Positions 11,101 to 21,639 of a stretch of 64,000 nt of DNA are shown one piece after another (within the stretch, counting starts at the first letter, position 1; the number at the start of each line of letters is the position of its first letter). A program made the translations under genes and the position numbers. The stretch is from Styela clava (Eukaryota; Chordata; Ascidiacea; Stolidobranchia; Styelidae): NCBI RefSeq assembly GCF_964204865.1, contig NC_135253.1:22046001-22110000 (forward strand), written 5' to 3'. The notes below the pieces were generated by a model, which did no database searches, was not told where the DNA came from, and saw only the letters and a list, made by a program, of their open reading frames with translations.

Positions 11101-11585
11101 ATATTTCTTTAACGTTTCAGAAATATATTTGTTTTAGTGTGCAGCAAGACTCTTGAATCACTTAGGATAGTTATATTTACTATTTCCACAGCATCCTTGC
11201 ATTATATGCATACAGATTCCCCGGCACAAAAGCATAGAAGAAGGATAGGTACCGGTAGTTAGTCCCATAGAAACCCAATCGAAAGCACAACATTTAAAGT
11301 AACACCTATTTCTTGGAAAGAATAATCTTTAACGGAAACAATTTTTCGCGCCACTCGCTCAACGGCAATGGCTTTGAAACTGGGCATTTACGCATGAATT
11401 ATGCATTTGGATGTCGCGTGAGGTTGGGATAAGTAGCATGGAAACGCTTGTTCGCCAATTTCACAGTTTAAAACTAATGGAGATGAGCGCGATATACTTG
11501 TTAAAATTCCATGAGCAGGTGGTACACGAATAGTGCGAGATGATTTCCATTGCCCCACGAGAAGCGTACTCATAACTGTGTATAG

Positions 11586-12117
11586 CAGTGGTTCCAAACC
11601 TTTTATAGCCCGAGGCTCCCTTCCAGAGTCTTTTAGCACTCATGGCTCACATGAATTTTAGGGGTCGCAAAGAGTACACTAATTTCACACAAAGTATCAT
11701 TTGTATTGTTCTTTTTTTAGACTTTTGATGTGAATCACAATTGAAAAATTAGTGCGAAACATAAATCTCACGATTTCGATAGAATACATAGGATCAGAGG
11801 AGCGGGCGCATGCATAACAATGCCGTCTTTGATCATAAGACCCGATAAGAGTCGCGGAAAATTTTAATACAAAATATTCATAAATTCTCTTTACAATTTT
11901 AAGTTTGATATGAAGTCAGTTCCCAATATATCTTAACCAGGTTTGTTGTTTTTTAATCAGTAATTGTTCAAGTATTTTTACTTCTTAATACATCTGTGAG
12001 GGCCAAAACAATATAGGGTATCGATAAATTCCCTTTGCAATTTAAAAAAAATGGAGAGTTTATAGACATCCTATACATTGAAGGGGGTCGCGATCTTAAC
12101 AGTTTGGGAAACCCTGC
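11586..12117. mobile_element. hAT-like element with nested mariner-like repeat
   Basis: Left end 'cagtggttccaaacc', right end 'agtttgggaaaccctg', inverted and of hAT type, but no clear target duplication. Inside, about 11860-12090 matches the element at 14826-15028, so a second element seems to have inserted into this one. Confidence 0.6.
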
Positions 12118-12278
12118 TCTAATATAGAAACTTGTCTTTAACTCGTTACTAAAATGACCCGCGACTCGAGATCTGAGAATTTTACCTACCCCGGTTAACT
12201 CATAACACCATGATGAGATGTTTATTCGCCGTTCCAGAAGTGTGTGTCATTGAGGTAACTAATTTTGTTTGTCTAGTT

Positions 12279-12606
12279 CAGGGTCAGTCAACTATTTTCA
12301 TCAAAGATCCGTTTACAAAACTTCAAAATGACTGAGGTCCGGACATTACAGAAAATTTATTCTTTTAAATAAACGAAACGCAATATTACGTTTAATACGA
12401 GAGCAATGAATGGCTCGCAAACATGGAAACAAATGTTGCACATCGGTATTAGTACGACAAACTGTATAGCTGTGTATTAAATTGAATCAAAATCATCTAA
12501 AACTAAAACGATGCTTATGCTGCCAAAATAAACAAGCAGACGCGGTCCAAATTAAATGGTCGAAAGATCCGGATTCGGACCGCGGTCCGCCAGTTGAGTA
12601 GCCCTG
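12279..12606. mobile_element. hAT-type MITE, 328 bp
   Basis: Ends CAGGGTCAGTCAACT and AGTTGAGTAGCCCTG, flanked by an exact 8-bp duplication GTCTAGTT (12271-12278 and 12607-12614). Subterminal 'gaggtccggac' and 'gattcggaccgcggtcc' blocks also mirror each other. Non-coding. Confidence 0.92.
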
Positions 12607-12629
12607 GTCTAGTTTACACTAATTTGTGT

Positions 12630-12775
12630 AAAGGGACTGAAAGTCTGAAACCTATGGGCAGGGGGTATATTCACTTGGATAACACAGATAGTCCCCGAAC
12701 TCGTAATAGAACTAAAATAAGGAAAATCGGAATAAAATTATGGCCTCACCCTAACCTGGTACACATACTTCATGA
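12630..12775. repeat. Internal part of long-form palindromic MITE
   Basis: Shares 'cctatgggcagggggtatat', 'tcacttgga', 'agtccccgaactcgtaatag' and 'ctaaaataaggaaaatcgga' with 7075-7205, and ends in the right arm 'cctaacctggtacacatact'. Confidence 0.75.
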
Positions 12776-13035
12776 GTACCGTTTATTTGGTATCACGTTT
12801 CAATGAGGACAATGTACTTTTACGATAAACTTAAAAAATCCTTTTCCCGCCGATAGAAAATCGTTAATAATCGTATTATAATCAAAACACGATTAAAAAT
12901 TTATGAGCAATAGTCTGGAAGTCTGAACTAAAAAGGGAGACAATAACTCCCGATCCTTCCACAATTCTTTGCGCTAGTGTATCCGTATGCGTATGATGCA
13001 AGAATGCCGTAACAGGAATAGAAATACCTTACTAT

Positions 13036-13112
13036 GCAATTCAAGAGTCCTGCTGTACACTAACACAGATGTATTTCTGTAACGTTTCGGCTGATCAAAA
13101 TCAGACTTCCTC
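13036..13112 (-). repeat. Dispersed hairpin plus 'cgaaacgttacagaaatac' repeat
   Basis: Read on the minus strand: 'ctgaggaagtctgattttg', then 'atcagccgaaacgttacag', then 'aaatacatctgtgttagtgt'. The same order occurs at 32745-32800 and, five times, in the repeat blocks upstream of tRNA-Val genes between 37.8 and 42.6 kb. Confidence 0.7.
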
Positions 13113-13321
13113 AGACAAGCAGTTTACAACAATCAAGAAGTAATTTATGGTCTATCCTACCCTAATAGTTGAACAACGTATTTGGGTAATTTGACATCGG
13201 TAGTTCGGCTTTACGTATGCATAATTTAGCGTGCCTACTTTTTTCAGTATGTCAAGTAATATATTGAAGCCTTAGATTATATCAAAGTCAATCCCGCCGA
13301 AAACTCGCTGTCTGTATAATG

Positions 13322-13600
13322 GCGATGTGGCACACGTGCTAAGCGTTGGAAATACGCACATAGCTATATGCGAGAGAATTGCTGGAATCCTTGTTGCCGT
13401 AGGGGTGGTTCATGTAACAGCTGGTCGGTTACGGCTTCCTCCACCATCAAGCCCTTACTTCCGAAACAAACAACTAACCAATCCCATACCCGACATGGAA
13501 TGGTAAGCGGACGAGATGCCGTGGTTCACCATAAGATTAAGCCGTCTTGTCGGCTTTCCCCTCCCCGGGATGAATGAGTAAATCCTATCCTATAACTGTC
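13322..13600 (+). repeat. tRNA-derived SINE, near full length
   Basis: Head 'gctaagcgttggaaatacgc', then 'gcgagagaattgctggaatc', 'ggttcatgtaacagctggtc', 'tacggcttcctccaccatca', 'catacccgacatggaatggt', 'gattaagccgtcttgtcgg' and the tail 'aaatcctatccta'. The tRNA B-box region is deleted. Confidence 0.85.
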
Positions 13601-13989
13601 TAATACGGACAGTAAAGCACGGTAGATATCATTCGAATAGCGTTAGGCAACCTATATTCATCCATATTTCTAACTGTTCTACGAAGAAGGTCATTTAATA
13701 GACGACTGGACTCACATACCAATCCTTATTTTTAACTTTCTATATTGCCTTCCAGTCTCTATCTACAGAGTATGTCATTCAAAAGCGTTCAGGACCATAT
13801 ATATATACCCCTATTCCATACCACGGCCTAATAACCTCTACAGAGGGGGCTATTTATGTAGCGACTTGGACAATATAGCGACATCATTTCCTAACATGCT
13901 GCCTATAACCCTGCCTCAGAAGAACATTCGAATAACTATCAATTCGTGCCATATATCCATCCCTATTGCTACCTTCCTGCCACCCACAC

Positions 13990-14219
13990 GCTCAAAGCGA
14001 TTACTCTACACGCGAAACAGCTTTTAGGCGTCCGTTACTACCCGACAACTTAATGCTAGGCGGAATATTCCACTCGAGTGTCGAGTTACTCGTAACCACA
14101 ATGCTACGAGACAAAACAATGAGCGTTTTATTGTCTTGTGGATGTTTTGATAAAATACCACGATTTACGTTACACCAAACCAATTCAAAAAGAACAAACA
14201 ATAGACATAAGTGAATCAT
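13990..14219 (-). other. Possible signal-peptide exon, unrecognised
   Basis: A minus-strand ATG at 14219 opens 72 codons that start with a strongly hydrophobic stretch (MIHLCLLFVLFELVW) and end at 14001. An N-glycosylation-like NST site follows. A donor-like GTAATC overlaps the stop. Part of the sequence (14157-14215) is repeated at 14710-14765, so this may be repeat-derived. Confidence 0.2.
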
Positions 14220-14225
14220 AGATGG

Positions 14226-14402
14226 ACCAGGTGGCCTAGCGTTGAATTGTTAGTCTTACCGTAACTATGCCGTTATCACGGGTTAAAATCTAGGTTCCAG
14301 CGCCCATTTCCGCCAACTCCATGCCTCGGAAGTCTATGCTTTCGAAAACAAGTAACTAGCCAACTAATCCCATATCCTACATGGACTGGTAACCGGACGA
14401 GA
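14226..14402 (+). repeat. tRNA-derived SINE with a different head
   Basis: The body blocks 'ctatgctttcgaaaacaagt', 'aactagccaactaatcccat' and 'ggactggtaaccggacgag' match the family. The head 'accaggtggcctagcgttg' with 'cgggttaaaatc' differs from the one at 60278. The 3' tail is missing. Confidence 0.65.
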
Positions 14403-14507
14403 TTTTATGATTTCGGACCCGTGACTTAATAACATTTGCAAAATTTTTGATGCTTGTATTGAGAAGTTTCTCGTGAATTCGCATTTATAAACTTTGCATA
14501 TGTTTTA

Positions 14508-14700
14508 ACACGTGGTTCACGTTACCGCTGGTCGGTTGCTTCCTCCACCATCAAGTCCATGCCTACGAACACAAGTAACTGGCTAACTAATCTCATATCT
14601 TACATGGACTGGTACCCGGACGAGAGGCCGTGATTCACCATATGATTAAGCCGTATTATCGGCTTTCCTCTTCAACGGGATAAATATATGAACCCTATCC
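14508..14700 (+). repeat. tRNA-derived SINE, 3' part
   Basis: Blocks 'acgtggttcacgttaccgct', 'ggtcggttgcttcctccacc', 'aactggctaactaatctcat', 'gtgattcaccatatgattaa' and 'aaccctatcct' at the tail. Confidence 0.8.
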
Positions 14701-14825
14701 TAACTTAAGCCGCAATTTACGTAACACCAGACCAATTCAAATGTGAAAACAATAGACGCAAGTGAATAATACGTGGGCACGGTGGCTTCGTGGTTAAAGC
14801 GTTGGACTTATGGGTGTAACACAGA

Positions 14826-15028
14826 GTGTCCATAAAGTCCCTTCACAATTTCAGTTTTGTTACGAAGTCAGTTCTCAATATATCTCTACCGGGTTTATTG
14901 TTTTTAATCAGTGATTTTTTAGGTATTTTTACTTCATTTAATACATCTGTGAGGACTAAAAGAATATATGGTATCGATAAATTCCCTTTGCACTTAAAAT
15001 AAAATTTAAGACTTCATGGACACCCTAT
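14826..15028. mobile_element. Mariner-like MITE ('gtgtccataaagtc' ends)
   Basis: Left end 'agagtgtccataaagtccct', right end 'gacttcatggacaccctat', an inverted repeat of about 20 bp that resembles Tc1/mariner ends. About 200 bp, no coding capacity. A relative is nested in the hAT-like element at 11586-12117. Confidence 0.65.
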
Positions 15029-15365
15029 GGATTGGTTAATGTAAAAATGAAGATTTCCGCTCTTCCAAACTTGTAGTAGCTTCATAGATGCATTGTTCGC
15101 AGTAAAAGGTGTATAAGACGTATAAAAAAAAAATTACGTCCAGACATGGTCAATCAATAATCAACGACCGGGCAGATCGGATTAGGACGTCACATTGTGA
15201 GTGTCTATGATTTTTTGTTTTTGTAATGTAAATCAGAGTGATCAAAACAAACTTCGTATGCTGTATTAGGCCCATAATTGGCAGGTTATCGTTGTCGGTA
15301 GCCATGTCGTCTAAGATTTTCGGGGCTTGCCTCGAGTTTTGAACCAGAAAACTAAATTTACAAAC

Positions 15366-15432
15366 CTGATTCCATCAGAATATCGTATGTTACGAAGACA
15401 CGGGGCTCACAAAAACAGTAGAACACCGTGAA
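15366..15432 (-). other. Weak candidate exon
   Basis: Minus strand: acceptor CTTTTAG, 67 open bases encoding CEPRVFVTYDILMES near the end, donor GTTTGT. Its phase 1 end would join in frame to the exon at 9857-9697 across about 5.5 kb. Nothing else supports it. Confidence 0.2.
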
Positions 15433-16003
15433 CTAAAAGCTCGGACATAAACCGAAATCTGCGCAATTTTAGCGTGGACTAACAGAACGCTGCCGGCTTT
15501 TAAGTGTTTCACGACTCTTCGCAGTATTATCGTTATTCCTTGTTTCGACTTTGTTTACTGAAATACTCAATTCGAAATGAGACGTAAAATAGCGGTATTA
15601 GTATATTAAATATATTGTGATCCGTAGGTACCACACACGTTCCGGTTCAAATGATTGGACTGGAGTGTAGGCTAATAGAAAGTTGTTAAAAATTGATTTC
15701 CGACTTACACAGATTATCAAATTTATTACGACTTTATTTACCAAACTACTCAATTCTCGAATCCGAAATGAAGCGTAAAATAACATCATTGCTTCGTTGC
15801 TAAGAGACTATTCTGTCAAGTCACGCTCCGTTCAACTTCTGGCGATGAGTAGAGACTACACTTAAAATTACGAATGATCCTTTTTACGTTTGAAAATGAT
15901 TGCAATTGCCAATAATGCTTCCGATAAACTATCGGTACTGTCACTATATTATTATGTTAGGACAAATAAAACGAGTTTATTATTGTCTCGCCTTTCACAG
16001 ATA

Positions 16004-16200
16004 GTGTGGTTCACGGAACTGCTAGTCGGTTACGGCTTCCATTCACCATCAAGTCCATGCATCCGGAACAAATACCTGGCTAACTAATTCCATATCCGAC
16101 CTGGACTGGTAATTAGACGAGAATCGTGGTTCGTCATACGATTAAGCCATCTTTTCTGCTTCCCTCTCCCCCCAAGATGAATGTGTAAAATCCTATCTTA
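16004..16200 (+). repeat. tRNA-derived SINE, 3' part
   Basis: Blocks 'gtggttcacggaactgctag', 'cggttacggcttccattcac', 'ctggctaactaattccatat' and 'gattaagccatcttttctgc' with the tail 'aaatcctatctta'. Confidence 0.8.
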
Positions 16201-16825
16201 AGTGTGTGGGACAATAACCTGTCTAATCCTAGCCTAAAATAATTGAAGAAAAGCGAATTAGGAAATTAATAGTGGAGCATTATCAGTACTAAACTAACGT
16301 TATCCTTTTTCCTGCGCCATGGAAAGACACTAGGAAGGCTATAAATAAATATAGAGACTTACTGCGCCCTCGTTCGTCTCTTTCTTTTATGCCTCGATGG
16401 GCGAGTCCAGATGGGTTGCGAGTCCTGAGCTTCTCCTGACATTTTGATGGTTATTTGTCGAGTTAATCAGCAAAAAATCTTTTTCACGGCAACTTCTTTA
16501 TTCAAAATCTCTGTACATTCAGTAAAACCCTAAAAACCTAACTAAATTTAAGCTAAACTTGTTAAAAACAGCCACACATAGGTAGCAGGCGACAGCGTTA
16601 ACTTGCTGCAAAAATCTTTTCAAATTGAACAAAATCTATCAGCTGTTTCACAAACAATAAAATAGCATTGTTACTCAACAATTGATTATTTCGTAATAAT
16701 AAATTTATTTATGGCGCAATAATTAAGCCTTATAAATAATGTAAAGTAAAATTTTAGGCCAAATTCCTCCGATTTGAGATTTAGATTCATTTTTGCTCAA
16801 TTTTTTTCAAAGATAATCAACCGCC

Positions 16826-19352
16826 ATGGCTCTGAACCGACCAATCATCAGCACCAAGGCAGGAACCACGACAAGCGTCGTACTTGGATATGATAAGGTG
16901 AGCCACAGTACAGGTTATATTGCGGCTTCGTGAAATAGCGATAACAGTACTTGGAGACCTGAAAAGGGAAAAACAAATTTTAATGCCGTACACCCAACTT
17001 TACCTACATTTCCAGTTCACGTCGGGTATGGTTAACCGGTTATTTGTTTTCGAAAGCATGGATTTGATGGTAGAGAAAGCCGTAACAGACAGCTTCGTGA
17101 GATTCGTTTCCTCCTGGCCGTTTCCCTGACAGTGTTAACTTAGATTGTTTCAAGTCTAGTGTCAACTGCTGAAGACTTTTTTTCAAGCTATATAAAGCTC
17201 TCGAGACTCTTCTGCCAATACTATTTCTATTTTAATCGAGGGTTTGCGATGTTGCTTCTAGCACACTTGCGTGAAATCCCAGCTGTGATTAATTACAGTA
17301 TCCGGAATGTCTGAGTTTGCGAAAGTTAGCAAAAATTGCAAGTGCAGTTTCAAGTATTTCGTGGCGTCTAGAACTGCCGCAAAACCATGGTGGGATTTCC
17401 AAATCATGGTCGCTATGACCAAACCCACGGCGACTGACTTTTCAGCTGCCACAAACCAACAGCAGGCTGCCGTCGTAACGGCAGCAAAACGAATACCACC
17501 AATTTTGCTGCCGTAACCACGGCATGTCCGCTGTAATGGCAGGGCTGCCCCGGGTGGTGATGAATATTGGGTAAGTTGGAACGTTTTTCTTATGGATACA
17601 GTTTGGGTGGATTTGGGGTTAGGTTTAGGTTTAAGTAGATATAATTACGCATGATAAACTAAAATATTGTACATGACTTTGTAAATATACCGATAATAAC
17701 GCCATAAAACCATGGCAGGAGAAGGCGTGGTACACTCGTGGCAGGAGCTGCCATTAAGTGGTAAGGACTGCGTCTCAAAAATTGAACAAACGTTTTTCAG
17801 ATCCCAAATTCAACAACATATCATGCTACGTTTGAATTGAACATGCCAAAGAAAATAATATGCAGACAACGAAGGTTTCAACTGCCACCCTCTGAAGTAA
17901 GTGATAAATCGGACCTGAATCAGACTACGCCAGGGACATAGCCAGTGGTGTAGCCAGAGGGTGGTTTTTCGGGTCGACCCCCCTCCCCCTCCTTTTGAAA
18001 AGTAAAAAAAAATAAAATCATTTTTCTGTATCATTGATGGCCATTTTCCGTAGCTTCAAATGCTTTTTAGACCCCAAGACGGGTATTCCAGCGTTCGATC
18101 GGACCCGCATGCCTTTTCGATCTAACTTGGCAGATAAAAATACGCCCCTTGGCATAGCCAAGAATTTTTAAAGTGGACGGGGGGGGTTCTGAAAATTTCT
18201 AATTTCCAAGTTAGACCGTAACAGCTAGCAGGTCCGTGTGGTTTTTAAAGTCATGGGGTTCTAAATAGCGTTTCAATCTACGAAAAATTGCTATGTGGGG
18301 AGTTGGGTCTGACCTTTAACCCCTGGCTGCGCCCCTGCTACTAACCCATAATGGTATTCGAGGGGTCGGGGTTCACTGACAAGAAGGTAGTATTTTTGTT
18401 CTTGTTGTTATGGAAAATCCGCTTTGCTACTGGACCAATCGCTTTGCAGTAGTTAAAGATTGATTTTTTACTAGAAATCTATTACTTTTATTTATTTCAA
18501 AAAATTCTGTGGGCTCTATGTGATGGACATTTCCCCGACCTTTGACCCTCAAAAATTTTTCCATATACTTTACCATTTGCAAAATTTTAGGGGCTTATTT
18601 TAAGAGTGGTTTCGCGAGTTGGCGCCTGTAAAATGGGGTATAAGTGTCAAACTATCATTATGATTCATCGCATACAACAATCTGTTTTTTTAAAAGTACC
18701 TGTAAAGAATTTTAGCCTAGTCTATCATTCTAGCTAGCTATTTCTACACTAATTTTTCATTACTGCAATTAAATTAAAACTCCTAAGAAGACAGGGTGAT
18801 CAATGAATTATCTGATTTATATTTAAATTTCCGAAACATAACTGAAAACTAACGAATAGAGTTCAAAAACGAGGAAATCTGTCTGAGTGTATGCGAAAAG
18901 GGAGCATTGTTACCTCACTTTTTGCATCTTGCTGATTGGCCAATGTCACGAATTAAACAAGGAAGTCGATGGTCGGGGAAAGGTCCATTCGTTTCTAGTT
19001 TCCTTAATACTTCGTTTTGGTTTTCGTGTCCATATGTTTAAGAATCTCTCGTTTGTTTTTCTAAATTATTCCTGAGTCCCATGGGACTCGATATTCCGCC
19101 GAATATTTTGTTGTTCAATTTTAATTCCTGGGAACACTTTTCATGAAATATGGGAACACTCCGTTCCGTCACGCTTGCCCGCAAATCTTTCCATTGAATC
19201 CTGTACTCAGCTAAAAATATTTTCCAGATTTTTCATCGAACAGAGCGAAAATGCCCTTTGACCGTTCATCAAGCATCATTCGGAGACACGCCCAGTTTTT
19301 TAACCAATCAAGTTTATCAGCAAAGGAAATGCGAACTAAAGAACATCATGGT

Positions 19353-19389
<37 letters not shown>

Positions 19390-21600
19390 GTAAATATTTA
19401 AATGATACATTAGGGGGAATTTCTGATCAAACTAAAGTTTTCTTTGTCTATTTAAAAAAAAATATTCAATATAGACCTGACGCGGGAAAACTACGTCTCG
19501 CGGGCCAAATCCGGCCCGTTGAGTAATTCAATCTGGCCCGCCTGATGCTGCCACAACCAAACTAAAATGAAATTATTTCAAATAAAAATAGCTCAAGAAA
19601 TTTGTTGAGATTGCGAATAAATTTAGTTTTAAAACGAGTCTTATTGTTTAACATTTTTGATTTTTCAACACTGTGAATATTCTTCATAAAATGTAAATCT
19701 TACGTCACACTTACATGGCCCGCCAGTCTACATGAGCAATTTTTTGGCCCCATGTGCCAAAATCCTCGTCCTTCCTTGAATAGACGTTTTACACGCCTTT
19801 CTCTTCTACCAAGAATCTGTGATGATTTAGTTTTCCGCCTCAATCTCTGTGTTCACGATTTTTTTTGACAGGGCATACATTTATTGAAATCGGTGCCAAT
19901 TGGGCCGCGTCAGCCATCTGATTCTCTGCATTCTTACGTTACCAATACGTCACAAATGCGAACAGATTATATGGATAGACATCACGCACTACATGACTGG
20001 ACTAAAGTCCAGCAACCAGGATTACCCAAGCTCCCGCCCATAAAGAACGCCCCATGCAAGGTGAGTGAAAAAATTAATGCAGTTGAGTTCCGTTATCTAT
20101 GACTTTTTCTTTTAAAATGGGTGGTCGCCAGGAAAAAAGAAAATTTGTCGAACGGCTATTCATTTTTACAAAGAATAACTTTTACAGAGTTGTTTTCTCA
20201 TGATGTGAGTGTCAAAATAGAAATCGGATAAATCTTGAAAGGTTTCAACCTAAATCAACCTAGAACCTTGAAGAAATAAAAACGTATTGAAAAAGAAACG
20301 AGAATATCGGTCAGAGACCGAAGACTTATCGATCGAAAGTTTGGGGATCCCGCTCTTACTCCATAGTGACACCTTGTGTCCCATCACTAATTAATCAATA
20401 ACTCGCTAATTATACGACATAATTCGCCCAAAATCAATGGGCTTCAGGTCCGAGATATGATGCACATGCAAAATCTGGAGCAGATTCAATCTCGTGAGAT
20501 ATCGCGTGCATCTAACAGACAGACAGACATACAGACTAATACCTATCAACATACTTACCGATTAAAATCGATAAGTAATGAGTAAGCACGCATTTTATTC
20601 GTGATCTCATTTGACCTTCAAATTTTCTGCTTTTCTAGCGACCACTCTGTAGTAGCAAATATTTTTTGATGCTTGCGCGTGAATGTGTATGGAAATCAAA
20701 CCAAGTGGTTTGCGATGCCTTGTTGGAATGGACACAGTATAAAAGCGGTACCTTGCTACCTATAGGCGGCTTGTTGGCTATAATGAAATGATCAATATTT
20801 CACGATCAGGCATGTACTTTCACAGTCAATACATCTAAAACAAATAACTGGCTAACTAAGCCCATAACCGACATGGACTAGTAAGCGGACGATAGGCCGT
20901 AGTTCGTCATATGATAAAAAAAGGGTACTCCTGAAGTATGCGCACCAAGATGTCGCACAACCTGAACCCTAACCTGGTACACGACCTGAGTTCAGGTTGT
21001 GCGCCATCTTGGTGCGCATACTTCGGGAGGTCCCTTGTCCAATCGGCTTTCTTCTCTCCTAGGATAAATATTAAAATCTTATATTTACCTGGTTACCGAT
21101 TCGAAGAAATATTCGATTCGATTCTGAAATCATCAGATATTTGAAAATACTCAGCTTCATATATATTATTAATTATCGATTCTAATCGGTAAGTATGTTG
21201 ATAGGTATTTGTCTGTTTGTCTGTCTGTTTGTCTGTTAGATATTCGCGATATCTCACAAAGGCGTGGTTAAATCTGCTCCAAATTTTGCATGTGTATTCA
21301 TCATATCGGACGGACCAGAAGCCTATTGATTTTGGGCGAATTATTTCGTATAATTAGCGAGTTATTAATTGATTAGTGATGGGACACAAGGTGTAATTAT
21401 GGAGTAAGAGCGTTGTTTTCGGGATCCCCTAACTTTCGATCGATAAGTCTTCGGTCTCTGAACGATATTCTCGTTTTTTTTTTGTGCAGCAAGGGCATCT
21501 TCGTTGGTACGGACACAAGACAGAGGCGGCGTATCAATTCCAATGGCCAGGAAAAGATGGATCAAATATAAATCAAGTCAAGTTTAGAATAATCAAATAA
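16826..21600 (+). CDS. Unrecognised five-exon gene, 196-residue protein
   Basis: Exons 16826-16897, 17801-17896, 19228-19350, 19872-20060 and 21490-21600. Every intron is phase 0, with donors GTGAGC, GTAAGT, GTAAAT, GTGAGT and good acceptors. The ATG has a strong context (accgccATGG). An acceptor-like TTTTTTTCAAAG ends 14 bases upstream of it, so a 5'-leader intron or trans-splicing is possible. The stop TAA is at 21598-21600, and a canonical AATAAA follows at 21618-21623. The product starts MALNRPIISTKAGTTTSVVL, ends PGKDGSNINQVKFRIIK, and is basic and rich in His, Gln, Pro and Tyr. There is no signal peptide, membrane segment or coiled coil. Exon 4 has a polar stretch (DYMDRHHALHDWTKVQQPG) followed by a Pro/Lys run. 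It could be a small structural protein such as an axonemal microtubule-associated one, but I found no family signature. Joining of all five exons is inferred from phase and open frame. Confidence 0.7.
17017..17091 (-). repeat. tRNA-derived SINE fragment, antisense
   Basis: The minus strand reads 'tgttacggctttctctacca', 'tcaaatccatgctttcgaaa' and 'ccggttaaccatacccgacg', matching the middle of the family. It lies in intron 1 of the five-exon gene. Confidence 0.7.
17450..17530. repeat. Imperfect palindrome
   Basis: 'tgccgtcgtaacggcagcaa' and, about 20 bp on, 'ttgctgccgtaaccacggca' are inverted relatives, so the region can form a hairpin. It lies in intron 1 of the five-exon gene. No element family was recognised. 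Confidence 0.5.
17940..18345. repeat. Dispersed C-run/A-run repeat
   Basis: Begins near 'gccagtggtgtagccagagg', carries a long C-run and 'gtatcattgatggccatttt', then a second G-run block near 18180 in inverted sense, ending 'gctgcgcccctgctacta'. Relatives lie at 1430 and 42755. The paired C-run and G-run suggest an inverted-repeat element. Confidence 0.5.
19354..19383. repeat. (TA)n microsatellite
   Basis: About 14 TA dinucleotides directly follow the exon 3 donor of the five-exon gene. Confidence 0.95.
19486..19770. repeat. 'ggcccgc'-rich repeat, probable hAT relative
   Basis: Left 'ctcgcgggccaaatccggcc', right 'acatggcccgccagtctaca', then 'ttggccccatgtgcc'. The motifs match the elements at 23724-24184 and 26901-27645. 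The ends and target duplication are not resolved. Intron 3 of the five-exon gene. Confidence 0.5.
20296..20577. repeat. Left arm of a long inverted repeat
   Basis: From 'aaacgagaatatcggtcaga' to 'cttaccgattaaaatcgata'. It is about 85-90% identical, in inverted orientation, to 21173-21476. It includes a 'cagacagacagacat' microsatellite. Intron 4 of the five-exon gene. Confidence 0.9.
20838..20910 (+). repeat. tRNA-derived SINE fragment
   Basis: 'ataactggctaactaagccc', 'ataaccgacatggactagta' and 'ttcgtcatatgata'. The tail is interrupted by the MITE at 20923-21033; 'aatcggctttcttctctcct' and 'aggataaatatt' resume after it. Confidence 0.75.
20923..21033. mobile_element. Palindromic 'cccgaagtatg' MITE inserted in a SINE
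   Basis: Arms 'ctcctgaagtatgcgcacca' and 'tggtgcgcatacttcgggag', with 'cctgaaccctaacctggtac' in the centre. Nearly perfect hairpin. It separates the SINE body at 20838-20910 from its tail at about 21037-21075. Confidence 0.88.
21173..21476. repeat. Right arm of a long inverted repeat
   Basis: Mirror of 20296-20577, from 'aattatcgattctaatcggt' to 'gaacgatattctcgttt'. It ends 13 bp before exon 5 of the five-exon gene; the T-run at its edge continues into the pyrimidine tract of that exon's acceptor (ttttttttgtgcag). Confidence 0.9.
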
Positions 21601-21617
21601 TTTTGTACAATTTACGA

Positions 21618-21623
21618 AATAAA
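21618..21623 (+). terminator. Poly(A) signal AATAAA
   Basis: Canonical hexamer 18 bases after the stop codon of the five-exon gene. Confidence 0.65.
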
Positions 21624-21639
21624 TCAGTGTTCCCTTTGG

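Noticed and set aside
17450-17530. The 'gctgccgt' palindrome as a possible small RNA gene.
   Set aside because: It is imperfect, in an intron, and has no promoter or terminator signal; left only as a hairpin-forming repeat.
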